Assembly: GCA_023399455.1 (NCBI GenBank)
Contig: JAEWPN010000189.1
Span: 1-24,207 of the forward strand
Length of the DNA stretch: 24,207 nt
Origin: Bacillota bacterium
GTDB lineage: Bacteria > Bacillota > Clostridia > Lachnospirales > Lachnospiraceae
Direction: 5' to 3'
Numbering within the stretch: the first letter of the stretch is position 1; each line of letters opens with the position of its first letter. Made by a program: the position numbers and the translations under genes. Positions 8,959 to 16,588 of this stretch are shown here, piece after piece. Below the pieces are notes generated by a model, which saw only the letters and a list, made by a program, of their open reading frames with translations, ran no database searches and was not told where the DNA came from.

Positions 8959-10014
8959 ATGGAAGAGTTTAAAAAATCGGATTTCTATTTTGATCTGCCT
9001 CAGGAACTTATTGCACAGGATCCGCTTGAGGATCGTTCCGGCTCCAGACTTCTTATGCTGAATAAGGATACGGGAGAGGTGATGCACCGGATTTTCCGGG
9101 ATATTACAGATTATTTGGAACCGGGAGACTGCCTTGTGCTGAACGATACGAAGGTAATTCCGGCAAGACTGTTAGGTACGAAGGCGGATACCGGAGCTGC
9201 AATCGAGGTACTGCTCTTAAAGAGGCAGGAAAACGACATATGGGAAGCATTGGTAAAGCCCGGCAAGAAGGCGAGACCGGGAACGGTTATCAGCTTTGGC
9301 GATGGTATTTTGACAGGAGAGGTCTTGGATGTGGTGGATGAAGGCAACCGGCTGATTCAGTTTTGCTACGAAGGTATCTTTGAGGAGGTGCTAGACAGAC
9401 TGGGAGAGATGCCTCTGCCTCCATATATCACTCATAAGCTTCAGGATAAGAACCGCTACCAGACGGTATATGCCAAATATGAAGGCTCTGCGGCGGCGCC
9501 CACTGCAGGTTTGCATTTCACGAAAGAGCTGATTGGTAAAATAGAAGAAAAAGGCGTGAAAATCGCCTATGTAACCCTGCATGTAGGCCTGGGCACATTT
9601 CGACCGGTAAAGGCGGATAATATATTGGAGCACCATATGCACTCGGAATATTATCAGGTGACGAAGGAAGCGGCGGATATGATAAATGGTACGAAGCGGA
9701 ATGGAAAAAGGGTCATTTGTGTCGGGACTACCAGCTGCCGCACGGTGGAAAGCGCCGCGGATGAAAATGGTGTGCTGCACCCCGGCTGCGACAACACGGA
9801 GATATTTATTTATCCGGGATATCGCTTTAAGATATTGGATGGACTTATCACTAACTTCCATTTACCGGAGTCTACGTTAGTCATGCTCGTATCTGCTCTT
9901 GCCGGAAGAGAGCATGTACTAGGGGCATATGAGGAAGCAATAAGGGAAAAATATCGCTTTTTTAGCTTCGGAGACGCAATGTTTATTACAGATTCCTTTA
10001 CAAAATCAATATAA
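8959..10014 (+). CDS. queA: S-adenosylmethionine:tRNA ribosyltransferase-isomerase
   Basis: QueA transfers the ribosyl part of SAM to preQ1 in tRNA, giving epoxyqueuosine at wobble position 34. The 351-aa length is typical. Family hallmarks are [20 protein letters not shown] at the N-terminus, [12 protein letters not shown], the segment [32 protein letters not shown], and the C-terminal [21 protein letters not shown]. It follows the M18 gene by 40 nt without a terminator. The ribosome binding site is weak (AGAAAG about 13 nt upstream), but no other in-frame start fits the conserved N-terminus. No tgt gene is in the window. Confidence 0.96.
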   Translation: MEEFKKSDFYFDLPQELIAQDPLEDRSGSRLLMLNKDTGEVMHRIFRDITDYLEPGDCLVLNDTKVIPARLLGTKADTGAAIEVLLLKRQENDIWEALVKPGKKARPGTVISFGDGILTGEVLDVVDEGNRLIQFCYEGIFEEVLDRLGEMPLPPYITHKLQDKNRYQTVYAKYEGSAAAPTAGLHFTKELIGKIEEKGVKIAYVTLHVGLGTFRPVKADNILEHHMHSEYYQVTKEAADMINGTKRNGKRVICVGTTSCRTVESAADENGVLHPGCDNTEIFIYPGYRFKILDGLITNFHLPESTLVMLVSALAGREHVLGAYEEAIREKYRFFSFGDAMFITDSFTKSI

Positions 10015-10122
10015 TGTTATATTGTTATATATAATATAGTTGAATATTTATAGTATACAATCATATTGATTTTTTACGAAAGGGAAAATGTGCCAAGGAT
10101 ATGGCGCAGGAGGACGGAAGAC

Positions 10123-10470
10123 ATGGATGTTGAAAAGCTGAGAAAGTGCAGACGTATGGATTTGAATTCGAATATTGTTGTTAAGAGGATCGACAATGGC
10201 GAGCATGAGTTGATTACTATTAATGTTTTTGATATTTCCAAATCCGGGATGGGATTTCATTGTCCGAAGATACTGGAAATGGATGCCGTGTACGATTCTC
10301 ATATTATGATCTGGACGAAAGAAGTGATTCATGTTCTTCTTAGAATTGTTCGAATAGAAAAGCTTGAAACGGAATATGAGTATGGTGCAATATTTATGGG
10401 ACTCTCGGAAGTGGATGCATTTAGAATCGAAGTATGGGATGCGATGGAGCAGGCAGCAGGCAAGTGCTGA
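10123..10470 (+). CDS. Single-domain PilZ protein (probable c-di-GMP receptor)
   Basis: A 115-aa protein consisting of little more than a PilZ domain. PilZ domains bind cyclic di-GMP and often control motility or exopolysaccharide. Both binding motifs are visible: R7-xxx-R11 (RKCRR) and D37-x-S39-x-x-G42 (DISKSG). The ATG at 10123 is chosen because AGGAGG at 10108-10113 sits 9 nt upstream. A longer reading from a TTG at 10066 has no ribosome binding site and adds 19 residues preceding the conserved motif. The upstream 108 nt are very AT-rich, with several TATAAT-like boxes, so an independent promoter is plausible. The gene converges with a chemoreceptor gene. Confidence 0.85.
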   Translation: MDVEKLRKCRRMDLNSNIVVKRIDNGEHELITINVFDISKSGMGFHCPKILEMDAVYDSHIMIWTKEVIHVLLRIVRIEKLETEYEYGAIFMGLSEVDAFRIEVWDAMEQAAGKC

Positions 10471-10490
10471 ACAATTATATAAGAAAAATA

Positions 10491-10534
10491 AAAAGGCACT
10501 TCACAGATAAATATCACGTGAAGTGCTTTTTTAA
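10491..10534. terminator. Bidirectional terminator between the PilZ gene and the chemoreceptor gene
   Basis: GCACTTCAC at 10496-10504 pairs with GTGAAGTGC at 10518-10526, with a 13-nt loop. A T-run follows on + (10527-10532), and an A-run precedes it at 10491-10494, giving a U-run on the minus transcript. It can serve both convergent genes. Confidence 0.9.
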
Positions 10535-10568
10535 TCAGTAAATCTCGAATTCAAAATCTTTATGACAG

Positions 10569-12674
10569 TTAATCGAGGGTAAAATTATTTACCATCTCCT
10601 TCAGCTTGTCCGATTGTGCGAGCGTTGTCTCAACCATATGATAAGTGTCCGCCGTGAGAACTGCCGTCTGAGCATTATTGGAAGCGACTACACCGACACC
10701 TTGACTGGTTTCGTTGATGGCAATATTAATTTGATGGATAGAATCGGCTATCTTTATCATCGTATTATTCAGCTCATCGATGGATAAATCGATATCGGAC
10801 ATCGTTCTGTTAATAAATCCGGCATCCTCCGAATATTGCTCGCTGACAGTAACGAAGCTTTGATAGTCCGCAAGCACCGTCTGATTCAGGAAATCTAAAG
10901 TCGCCGTTAGGCTGGAAGTCATCCTGTCGATTGCGGTATTGACCTCGGCCACTATAGCTGTGATGCTGGTAACTGTCTTGGAGGACTGGTCCGCAAGCTT
11001 TCCTATTTCACTCGCTACAACAGAGAAGCCTCTGCCCGCTTCGCCCGCTCTTGCAGCTTCGATGGAAGCATTTAAAGAGAGGAGACTGGTCTGACTTGAA
11101 ATTTCCATGATTGTTTTAGTCATTTCGTTAATTTTTGAAACGGATTTGGAACTGTCGATAGCCGACTGCGTATCCGTTCTTACCGTTTCATACATTGCTT
11201 TTGTCTTTTCAGTAGCTGCCAGAGTGCTTTCGCGAAGTGCGATGGCACGTTTCATGATCTCATCCGAAAAACCTACTCCCTGTGTTGCCTTTTCATTGAT
11301 AGAAGCAGTATTTCCGCCCATAGCTTGAATCTGCCTGCTGATGGATTCCGTGTTCCGGGCAGTGGATTCCATGCTGGAAGAAAGCTGTTCTGCTGCACTG
11401 GAAGTAGTACTGGCGTTATCGTTCATCGTATTCGCTATTTCTAACAATCTCGATGAATTGGTATTGATTACGTCTGAGGTGGAAGAAATATCGTGCATCA
11501 TGCTGCTGAAAGCCCGTCTCATCTTAGATACGGCGCGTCCCATAGATCCCGTCTCATCCTTCTTTTTCAAAAGGTAATGGTAGGAGTCGTCCTGCGAGAT
11601 ATCGAGATCTGCCGTCTTACGAACGATCCTGGTGATGACCTTGATGGGCGTTGTAATCGTAGTGGCAAATATATATCCCAGCACGGACATGATAATGACG
11701 ATGATAATGCTGATATTTACCGAACTTTGACGCATCTCATCGATCGGGGCAAGTACGGAATCCTGATGAACGGCAATACAGAGAATCCAGTGGTTCAGAT
11801 TGGAAATATTGTAAGCGATATACTGGCCTGTAGAGTTGTCGGTCACTACCTTAGCATCGGGAATCGTTCCTTTTTCGATGTCGGCTACAAGCTGATCGAT
11901 CAGGGGCGTGTCCGCACGCTTGCCGATAAGCGCCTTGTCGGGATGATAAATATAAGTCCCGTTGGTATCGAGAAGATAAGCGTAGCTTGTATCGGAATTG
12001 AACACTCTGATATCGGATAAAGTATCCGAGAGGAGAGAAGCTTTAACGTTTGTAAACATCACTCCCGACAGGGTATTCTCATCGATATGGCTGGCTTGCG
12101 GCACTCCGATGGAAATAAGAGGTTCTCCCGTAGCGTCGTCCAAGAAGACATTGCTTTGCGCAGGCTTATGGTTTTCCATTATGTAACTGATAAATGCCTC
12201 GCCCGAATAATCGGCGCCTTCCTTATCGGTATCGGTACTCCCTAAAAGAGATAAGGTCTCCGCGTCCACGAAATTGATGCTTTCATGGGTGGGATTCTGG
12301 GTCATGTACTTGTTCAGGGCAGCATGAACTTCCTTGTAATACTTACTGCCGTGATTGGTGTTGTACACATAGAAATTTTCCGAACCGTTCAGGTAAGTGA
12401 GCGTAGAATTATATTTTTCGATGGACTGCTCGATATAATTATTCTGCGCTTCGACGATTTCCAGCAAGGTCGCTTCTGTGTAGCTCGTTAAAGTATCCTT
12501 CGAAAGGTTACTGAGATAATTGTAGTTAACAGAAACGGATAAAAGGATAAAAATAACGAGGATAAAAGTTATTTTTGTTCTGATGGAAAGAAAAAAATCT
12601 CGTTTTCTTTTTTTGCTTTCCGGCTGTTTTGTTTGGACATTCCTTTCTTTTTTTGCTCTTGTTTTAAGTTTCAT
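10569..12674 (-). CDS. Methyl-accepting chemotaxis protein with a dCache sensor domain
   Basis: A transmembrane chemoreceptor of 701 aa that would signal to CheA/CheW. A very basic N-terminal tail precedes TM1 at about 35-54. The extracytoplasmic region to about 318 looks like a double Cache domain ([20 protein letters not shown] is typical). TM2 is at about 320-338, a HAMP domain at about 340-395, then the long helical signalling hairpin. The conserved tip [20 protein letters not shown] lies near residues 536-555. The start at 12674 is preferred: AGGGGG (12685-12690) lies 10 nt upstream, whereas an upstream in-frame start at 12764 adds 30 residues and lacks a site. The ligand cannot be read from the sequence, and I did not see the amino-acid-binding Cache motif. 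Confidence 0.93.
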   Translation of the reverse strand: MKLKTRAKKERNVQTKQPESKKRKRDFFLSIRTKITFILVIFILLSVSVNYNYLSNLSKDTLTSYTEATLLEIVEAQNNYIEQSIEKYNSTLTYLNGSENFYVYNTNHGSKYYKEVHAALNKYMTQNPTHESINFVDAETLSLLGSTDTDKEGADYSGEAFISYIMENHKPAQSNVFLDDATGEPLISIGVPQASHIDENTLSGVMFTNVKASLLSDTLSDIRVFNSDTSYAYLLDTNGTYIYHPDKALIGKRADTPLIDQLVADIEKGTIPDAKVVTDNSTGQYIAYNISNLNHWILCIAVHQDSVLAPIDEMRQSSVNISIIIVIIMSVLGYIFATTITTPIKVITRIVRKTADLDISQDDSYHYLLKKKDETGSMGRAVSKMRRAFSSMMHDISSTSDVINTNSSRLLEIANTMNDNASTTSSAAEQLSSSMESTARNTESISRQIQAMGGNTASINEKATQGVGFSDEIMKRAIALRESTLAATEKTKAMYETVRTDTQSAIDSSKSVSKINEMTKTIMEISSQTSLLSLNASIEAARAGEAGRGFSVVASEIGKLADQSSKTVTSITAIVAEVNTAIDRMTSSLTATLDFLNQTVLADYQSFVTVSEQYSEDAGFINRTMSDIDLSIDELNNTMIKIADSIHQINIAINETSQGVGVVASNNAQTAVLTADTYHMVETTLAQSDKLKEMVNNFTLD

Positions 12675-12735
12675 TTTTGTAGTACCCCCTGTTCTAAAAG
12701 CATGATCAAGTTGTTCTACACCTATTATTATGTTG

Positions 12736-12764
12736 ATTGTAGCATTCTTTGTCGAAAAAAACAA
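12736..12764 (-). promoter_or_regulatory. Probable SigA-type promoter of the chemoreceptor gene
   Basis: Read on the minus strand, TTGTTT (12764-12759) and TACAAT (12741-12736) are spaced by 17 nt. The -35 is weak (3 of 6). A start near 12730 would leave a leader of about 55 nt containing the AGGGGG site. It overlaps the rejected upstream start codon, which supports the shorter protein. Confidence 0.45.
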
Positions 12765-12842
12765 TTATCCTAAACAAAATGAGCAAGTTGTACATGAAAA
12801 CTGGAAAATAGTGGTGAATATGAACAAAGCCCCGCTGATCCT

Positions 12843-14117
12843 TTATTCGTACAGATTCCGTAAATCGGAGTAAAAGGATGGATAGCTGATAGATACGACA
12901 TCACTGTTTAAAATCTCAGTTTCACCCTCTGCTATGAGAGAAGCAACGGCAAAGCTCATGGCGATGCGGTGGTCTGCATGAGGGTCGATAATGCTGCCCG
13001 TTAAGCGGCCGCCGCCCTCGATAACCATCCCGTCCTCAGTTCCTGTTATGTGACAGCCCATGGAGGAAAGCTGTTCCACTACGACGTCAATGCGATTGGA
13101 TTCTTTAACTTTGAGTTCAGAGGCATCTTTTATCACAGTGGTGCCCTGAGCGGCAGCAGCCATGACAGCGATAACAGGAAGCTCGTCGATCAATGTAGGA
13201 ATAATATCCCCTTCAATGGTAATTCCATGCAGATGACTGTAGGTAACGTGAAGGTCAGCCGTGGGTTCGCCTACGTGGCTGACGTTCAGAAGCTCGATAT
13301 TTCCGCCCATAGCCTTCGCTGCCTTCAGTATGCCGTCACGGGTAGGATTGATGCCCACATTTTTAATGAGGATATCGGAGCCTGGAACGATAAGTCCGGC
13401 AGCGATGAAATAAGCGGCGGAAGAAATATCGCCGGGAACGTTGATCTTCGCACCTTTCAAAGAAGGGCGGGGCTCGATGGAGGCAGTAGTGCCCGTTGTC
13501 CATACTTTCGCGCCGAAGGTGCCCAGCATGATCTCAGAATGATTCCGGCTGATTACGGGCTCTGTCACCTCGGTGACTGCGTCGGCGTAGAGTCCGGCCA
13601 GAAGGACAGCCGATTTTACCTGAGCAGAGGCAACTTTAGAGCGGTAGTGGATGCCGTGCAGTTTTTGGCCTGTAATCCGAAGAGGGGCACAGTCATTGCC
13701 GTTTAAGCTTATGATATCCGCTCCCATCATGGTCAAAGGCTCCATAATGCGTCTCATAGGACGACTCTTTATGGAATCGTCTCCGGTAAGTATACTTTCG
13801 AAGGGCTGCGCAGCCAGGATACCGGAGATAAGCCGGGTAGTAGTGCCGCTGTTACCTGCATCCAAAATAGAAGAGGGAGCGGACAGCCCGTCCAGTCCCT
13901 TTCCGTGTATTATGATCTTATCGGGTTCATTATTAATTTCGATGCCGAGACGGCGGAAGCAGTCGATGGTGGAAAGGCAATCCGCTCCTTGCAGAAAGTT
14001 GGTTATTTCTGTAGTGCCAAGAGCGAGAGAACCGAACATGACCGCCCTATGGGAAATGGATTTATCGCCGGGTACCGCAAGCTCTCCTTTTAGGCCCTTC
14101 GTTGTATGGAATTTCAT
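12843..14117 (-). CDS. aroA: 3-phosphoshikimate 1-carboxyvinyltransferase (EPSP synthase, class II type)
   Basis: Condenses shikimate-3-phosphate with phosphoenolpyruvate in the shikimate pathway. The protein is 424 aa, normal length. GDKSISHR (17-24), LDAGNSGTTTRL (85-96) and the later DELPV segment are diagnostic. All four motifs described for class II EPSP synthases are present: GDKS (17-20), SAQVK (164-168), RNHSE (191-195) and NPTR (257-260). Class I (E. coli-like) enzymes have NAGTA where this has GNSGTT. The start is fixed by AAGGAGG, which overlaps the tyrA stop, 14 nt upstream. It is the last gene of the aroF-tyrA-aroA operon. No clear intrinsic terminator follows it before the chemoreceptor promoter. 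Confidence 0.96.
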   Translation of the reverse strand: MKFHTTKGLKGELAVPGDKSISHRAVMFGSLALGTTEITNFLQGADCLSTIDCFRRLGIEINNEPDKIIIHGKGLDGLSAPSSILDAGNSGTTTRLISGILAAQPFESILTGDDSIKSRPMRRIMEPLTMMGADIISLNGNDCAPLRITGQKLHGIHYRSKVASAQVKSAVLLAGLYADAVTEVTEPVISRNHSEIMLGTFGAKVWTTGTTASIEPRPSLKGAKINVPGDISSAAYFIAAGLIVPGSDILIKNVGINPTRDGILKAAKAMGGNIELLNVSHVGEPTADLHVTYSHLHGITIEGDIIPTLIDELPVIAVMAAAAQGTTVIKDASELKVKESNRIDVVVEQLSSMGCHITGTEDGMVIEGGGRLTGSIIDPHADHRIAMSFAVASLIAEGETEILNSDVVSISYPSFYSDLRNLYE

Positions 14118-14131
14118 GACTGGAATCCTCC

Positions 14132-15232
14132 TTATTTTTTTTCATAGATAACATAGCCGCGGCTTTTTAAAATTTCTCCGGCGGTTTGAATTGCGGCTTC
14201 TTCATAGAATTCTATGCGAAGGGCGCCCTCCTCCAGCTCTCTGTTGTGTACGATGCCGATATTCTTGATACTGATATTCTTGAGAGCGAGCATAGTGGCA
14301 ATGGAAGCCAAAGCTCCTGCTTCATCAGCGATATCGATGGTGAGGGAATAGGATTTCTTAATGGGACCGCTTGAAGTCTCGATAAAGGAATCACGATATA
14401 TCCGGGCCTCATCGAAGAAGCGGTAAAGAAACTGCGCGTCCTTCTTGCTCAGCTGTTCTTTGATTCGTATGAGAGCCGCTACATAGTCCTCCAGCAAAGA
14501 TGCGATGTTTTCCGTATTGGTCAGGCATATTTGCTGCCACATATCGGGAGAAGAGGAGGCTATTCTCGTGATGTCCTTGAATCCCCCTGCCGCTATCAGC
14601 TTCATGATACCGTCTTTTGAGTCGGAATCTCTGACTAGATTCACAAGAGAGGAAGCGATGATATGAGGAAGGTGACTGATTGCAGCAGTTACATAATCGT
14701 GCTGCTCGTCGTTCAGAACTAAGGGAATGGCACCCATAGCAGCGACCAGCTGTCTAAAGTCTTCCACTCTTTTCTCAGAAACAGAAGGAGCGGGAGTAAG
14801 GATATAGTAAGCATTTTCCAAAAGGATAGCTTTGGAATTAGTATATCCAAAGCGCTCGCTGCCTGCCATGGGATGACCGCCGATAAACTGACCGGACAGC
14901 CCGGCTTCCTCGATATGGCGGTGAATATCTCCCTTTACGCTGCCTACATCCGTAAGGGTGCAGGCAGGCGAAAGGTATTGCTTTAATACTTTTAGATTCA
15001 CATCGTTTTCGGCAACCGGCGCGCATAAAAAGATATAATCGCAGGCTGAAAAAGAGGCGTCGATAGAGGATGAGATGCGGTTCGTGATTCCTTCCTCCAT
15101 GGCGAGAGCCAGAGTACTGCCGTTTACGTCATATGCGATTATGGAGGTCTCAGGGCATGCCGCCTTCATAGCCTTGGCGATGGAACCGCCGATAAGGCCC
15201 AGACCGATAAAGCCCAAGGTCAGTTGTTTCAT
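14132..15232 (-). CDS. tyrA: Prephenate dehydrogenase with C-terminal ACT domain
   Basis: Oxidatively decarboxylates prephenate to 4-hydroxyphenylpyruvate, the tyrosine branch. The 366-aa protein opens with an NAD-binding Rossmann motif GLGLIGGS (10-17). It continues with DVGSVKG (95-101) and the family motif GGHPMAGSE (118-126), and ends with an ACT domain from about residue 294 (SYSLTIDIADEAGALASIATML). ACT domains commonly bind amino acids, so feedback by tyrosine is a reasonable inference. Its ATG overlaps the aroF stop in an ATGA arrangement at 15229-15232, implying translational coupling. GCGGGG about 9 nt upstream, inside aroF, can act as the ribosome binding site. Confidence 0.95.
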   Translation of the reverse strand: MKQLTLGFIGLGLIGGSIAKAMKAACPETSIIAYDVNGSTLALAMEEGITNRISSSIDASFSACDYIFLCAPVAENDVNLKVLKQYLSPACTLTDVGSVKGDIHRHIEEAGLSGQFIGGHPMAGSERFGYTNSKAILLENAYYILTPAPSVSEKRVEDFRQLVAAMGAIPLVLNDEQHDYVTAAISHLPHIIASSLVNLVRDSDSKDGIMKLIAAGGFKDITRIASSSPDMWQQICLTNTENIASLLEDYVAALIRIKEQLSKKDAQFLYRFFDEARIYRDSFIETSSGPIKKSYSLTIDIADEAGALASIATMLALKNISIKNIGIVHNRELEEGALRIEFYEEAAIQTAGEILKSRGYVIYEKK

Positions 15233-16257
15233 AAAGTTATCCCCGCAAATTCCCGCCCCATTAAATCACAGAGCGGCTTGAGTTCCTTTGTCAGTTTGTC
15301 GAATTTCTTGAAGGTCAGGGACTGAGGACCGTCCGAAAGTGCGCAGGAGGGATTGTCATGTACTTCTATCATCAGTCCGTCTGCGCCGCATGCAACTGCC
15401 GCTTTCGCCATGGGCGGTACATACTTGTAAGCGCCTGTGGAATGAGAGGGGTCTGCGATAACCGGAAGGTGTGTTTTTTCTTTCAGAACTGGGACAGCAC
15501 TTAAATCCAAGGTATTCCTCGTTGCAGTTTCGAAGGTACGGATACCTCTTTCACACAGTACTACGTCCGGATTGCCCTCTGCGATAATGTATTCCGCAGC
15601 ATTAAGCCATTCATCGATGGTAGCGCATAACCCCCTTTTAAGCAAGACGGGAAGACCGGAACGTCCCGCTTCCTTAAGCAGGATAAAATTCTGCATATTT
15701 CTTGCGCCGATCTGAATCATGTCTACGTATTTGACGGCGGCTTCTATCGCTTCGTTGCTCACCACTTCGCAGATAGTTGAAAGGCCGGTTTCTTTTTTGG
15801 CTGTCTGCATGTAACGCAGGCCTTCCTCCTCCAGTCCCTGGAAGGAGTAAGGGGAGGTTCTTGGTTTGTAGGCACCTCCGCGCAGGATAGTGGCACCGGA
15901 CTTTTTCACCGCCCGGGCAATACACATGAGCTGTTCCTCTGTTTCCACGGCGCAGGGACCAGCCATAATGGTCATATTTCCGGGACCGATATGAGTGTTG
16001 CCAACCTTTACAGTGGTGGGTTCGGGATGAAACTTCCGGTTAGTCAGCTTGTAGCTTTCCGTAACCGGTACGATGCGGTCAACATCCTTGAAACTGATCA
16101 GGTTTTCCGTAGGAAGCTTCGTCTTATCCCCGACAATGCCGATAATGGTAACCTCCTCTCCCTTGGAGAGATGAGTTTGCAAGCCATTATTTTTGATATA
16201 AGAAACGACCGACTCGATACTTTCCGTCGCGGCATTCGGTTTCATTACAATAATCAT
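15229..16257 (-). CDS. aroF: 3-deoxy-7-phosphoheptulonate synthase (type I-beta DAHP synthase)
   Basis: First enzyme of the shikimate pathway, joining PEP and erythrose-4-phosphate. The 342-aa protein has an N-terminal ferredoxin-like regulatory domain (about 1-70), as in Thermotoga-type enzymes where it mediates tyrosine and phenylalanine feedback. The TIM-barrel catalytic domain follows. Catalytic signatures include AGPCAVE (99-105), RGGAYKPRTSPYSFQG (126-141), IGARNMQNF, KRGL and the terminal DPSHSTG and ADGLMIEVH segments. The start follows AAAGAGGA by about 8 nt; a second ATG at codon 5 is less well placed. It leads the operon aroF-tyrA-aroA and has its own promoter at 16362-16390. Confidence 0.96.
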   Translation of the reverse strand: MIIVMKPNAATESIESVVSYIKNNGLQTHLSKGEEVTIIGIVGDKTKLPTENLISFKDVDRIVPVTESYKLTNRKFHPEPTTVKVGNTHIGPGNMTIMAGPCAVETEEQLMCIARAVKKSGATILRGGAYKPRTSPYSFQGLEEEGLRYMQTAKKETGLSTICEVVSNEAIEAAVKYVDMIQIGARNMQNFILLKEAGRSGLPVLLKRGLCATIDEWLNAAEYIIAEGNPDVVLCERGIRTFETATRNTLDLSAVPVLKEKTHLPVIADPSHSTGAYKYVPPMAKAAVACGADGLMIEVHDNPSCALSDGPQSLTFKKFDKLTKELKPLCDLMGREFAGITL

Positions 16258-16361
16258 ATTTTGTTCCTCTTTCTTTTAAATTTTTATATTAATATCTGCA
16301 TGCCCCGCATATACTTTTACCATGTATTTCGCACGTGGACATATACAGTATTTACATTGAT

Positions 16362-16390
16362 AATATAACACTTCAACGTATGAAAGTCAA
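16362..16390 (-). promoter_or_regulatory. SigA-type promoter of the aroF-tyrA-aroA operon
   Basis: On the minus strand TTGACT (16390-16385) and TATATT (16367-16362) are 17 nt apart. Transcription would start near 16355, giving a leader of about 100 nt. I found no T-box core and no leader peptide in that leader. Confidence 0.7.
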
Positions 16391-16472
16391 CGCGGCGATC
16401 TGATATATTGAAGCGTAATTTTGCTGGATTTTGAAATATAATAAAAAACATGTGCAGAATGTTTAAATTGAC

Positions 16473-16501
16473 TTGTAATATTTATGAGCTTTTAGTAAAA
16501 T
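16473..16501 (+). promoter_or_regulatory. Probable promoter of the EF-G-like gene
   Basis: TTGTAA at 16473-16478 and TAAAAT at 16496-16501 are 17 nt apart. A TTGACT five bases further upstream is a closer -35 match but would leave a 22-nt spacer. Transcription would begin near 16508 and give a leader of about 80 nt. Confidence 0.5.
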
Positions 16502-16588
16502 ATACACATGGGAGTAAAAGGGCAGTGTATGACTCAAATTACGGCCTAGGGAAAATGCCCAAAAACTGCGAAAATTGGAGGAAATTAT

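Larger units (their letters stand above)
16258..16588. other. Divergent intergenic region between aroF and the EF-G-like gene
   Basis: This 331-nt stretch holds no gene I can support. It contains the aroF promoter (minus, 16362-16390) and a candidate promoter for the EF-G-like gene (plus, 16473-16501). The plus-strand leader after about 16508 contains GGGCA (16520-16524) and TGCCC (16556-16560), which can pair, and GCAGT and ACTGC (16564-16568), which compete for the same bases. This could be a simple leader structure of unknown effect. Confidence 0.6.

Noticed and set aside
10066..10122. Upstream TTG start for the PilZ protein
   Set aside because: No ribosome binding site; the ATG at 10123 has AGGAGG at ideal distance.
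12675..12764. 30-residue N-terminal extension of the chemoreceptor
   Set aside because: It overlaps the probable promoter and lacks a binding site, while AGGGGG precedes the ATG at 12674.
13050..13706. Long open frame on + opposite aroA
   Set aside because: It is the antisense shadow of a clear aroA gene, with no ribosome binding site or recognisable product.
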